The notes under the pieces: model-generated | What the model was told of the DNA's origin: nothing | The model's database searches: none | What the model saw: only the letters and a program-made list of their open reading frames with translations | Shown here: positions 63,889 to 64,000 of the stretch, one piece after another | Numbering within the stretch: the first letter of the stretch is position 1 | Layout: each line of letters begins with the position of its first letter | DNA from: Flabesymbios commensalis | Lineage: Eukaryota > Annelida > Polychaeta > Terebellida > Flabelligeridae | Length of the DNA: 64,000 bases | NCBI GenBank assembly: GCA_964017125.1 | Contig: OZ024908.1 | Coordinates: 83,438,099-83,502,098, forward strand | Reading direction: 5' to 3' | Translations under genes and position numbers: made by a program

Positions 63889-64000
63889 TTAAAGCGATCA
63901 AATATTTGCATATAAACCAAGAGAACATAGGTTTTTCGATTTGAAATCATTATAAATGTCTCAGTTAGCTCTTTCTGATTCATTTGAATACCTATGTTGC
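63889..64000 (-). mobile_element. Family A MITE cut by the window end
   Basis: TTTAAAGCGATCAAATATTT, GAAATCATTATAAATGTC and GATTCATTTGAATACC; the hairpin part lies beyond 64000. Confidence 0.8.

Overview
The window is eukaryotic (metazoan) nuclear DNA. Genes are split by GT-AG introns with conserved phases, intergenic DNA is AT-rich, and most non-coding sequence is made of short inverted-repeat elements and tandem repeats. The protein content (an ASB-type ankyrin/SOCS protein, a PDE8-type cyclic nucleotide phosphodiesterase, a small secreted cysteine protein) and the repeat load fit a non-vertebrate, probably marine, animal. The sequence alone does not let me name the phylum.

Layout. 1-10.6 kb has no host gene; it holds a degenerate LINE (1578-3430, minus), several inverted-repeat elements and a 1.6 kb foldback element (7894-9481). 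10.65-13.03 kb (+) is a two-exon ankyrin-repeat/SOCS-box gene that looks complete at 426 codons. 13-25 kb is intergenic and packed with MITEs, hairpins and tandem repeats, with a small second LINE fragment near 20.3 kb. 25.49-27.7 kb (+) is a small secreted-protein gene of four exons; its stop codon appears to be made at the last splice junction. 28.9-29.7 kb (minus) is a fossil Ty3/gypsy-type fragment, followed by a 2.2 kb minisatellite (29.8-32.1 kb). 38.0-60.8 kb (minus) carries the last twelve exons of a PDE8 gene, from the second half of the PAS domain through the whole catalytic domain to the stop; its 5' part lies beyond the window. 60.8-64 kb is upstream intron with minisatellites, (GAGT)n and (CCAG)n arrays and an 859-bp tandem duplication.

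The most unusual content is a group of short elements (here called families A to E) that share TTAA plus CCCTT-type ends but have different interiors, most with a strong GC-rich hairpin. About fifty full or partial copies occur in 64 kb. Two nested insertions show TTAA target duplications, which points to piggyBac-mobilised MITEs. Five of the eleven PDE8 introns seen here carry a MITE hairpin within 30 nt downstream of the 5' splice site.

The three host genes do not look functionally linked: PDE8 degrades cAMP, the ASB protein is a probable ubiquitin-ligase substrate receptor, and the secreted protein is unassigned.
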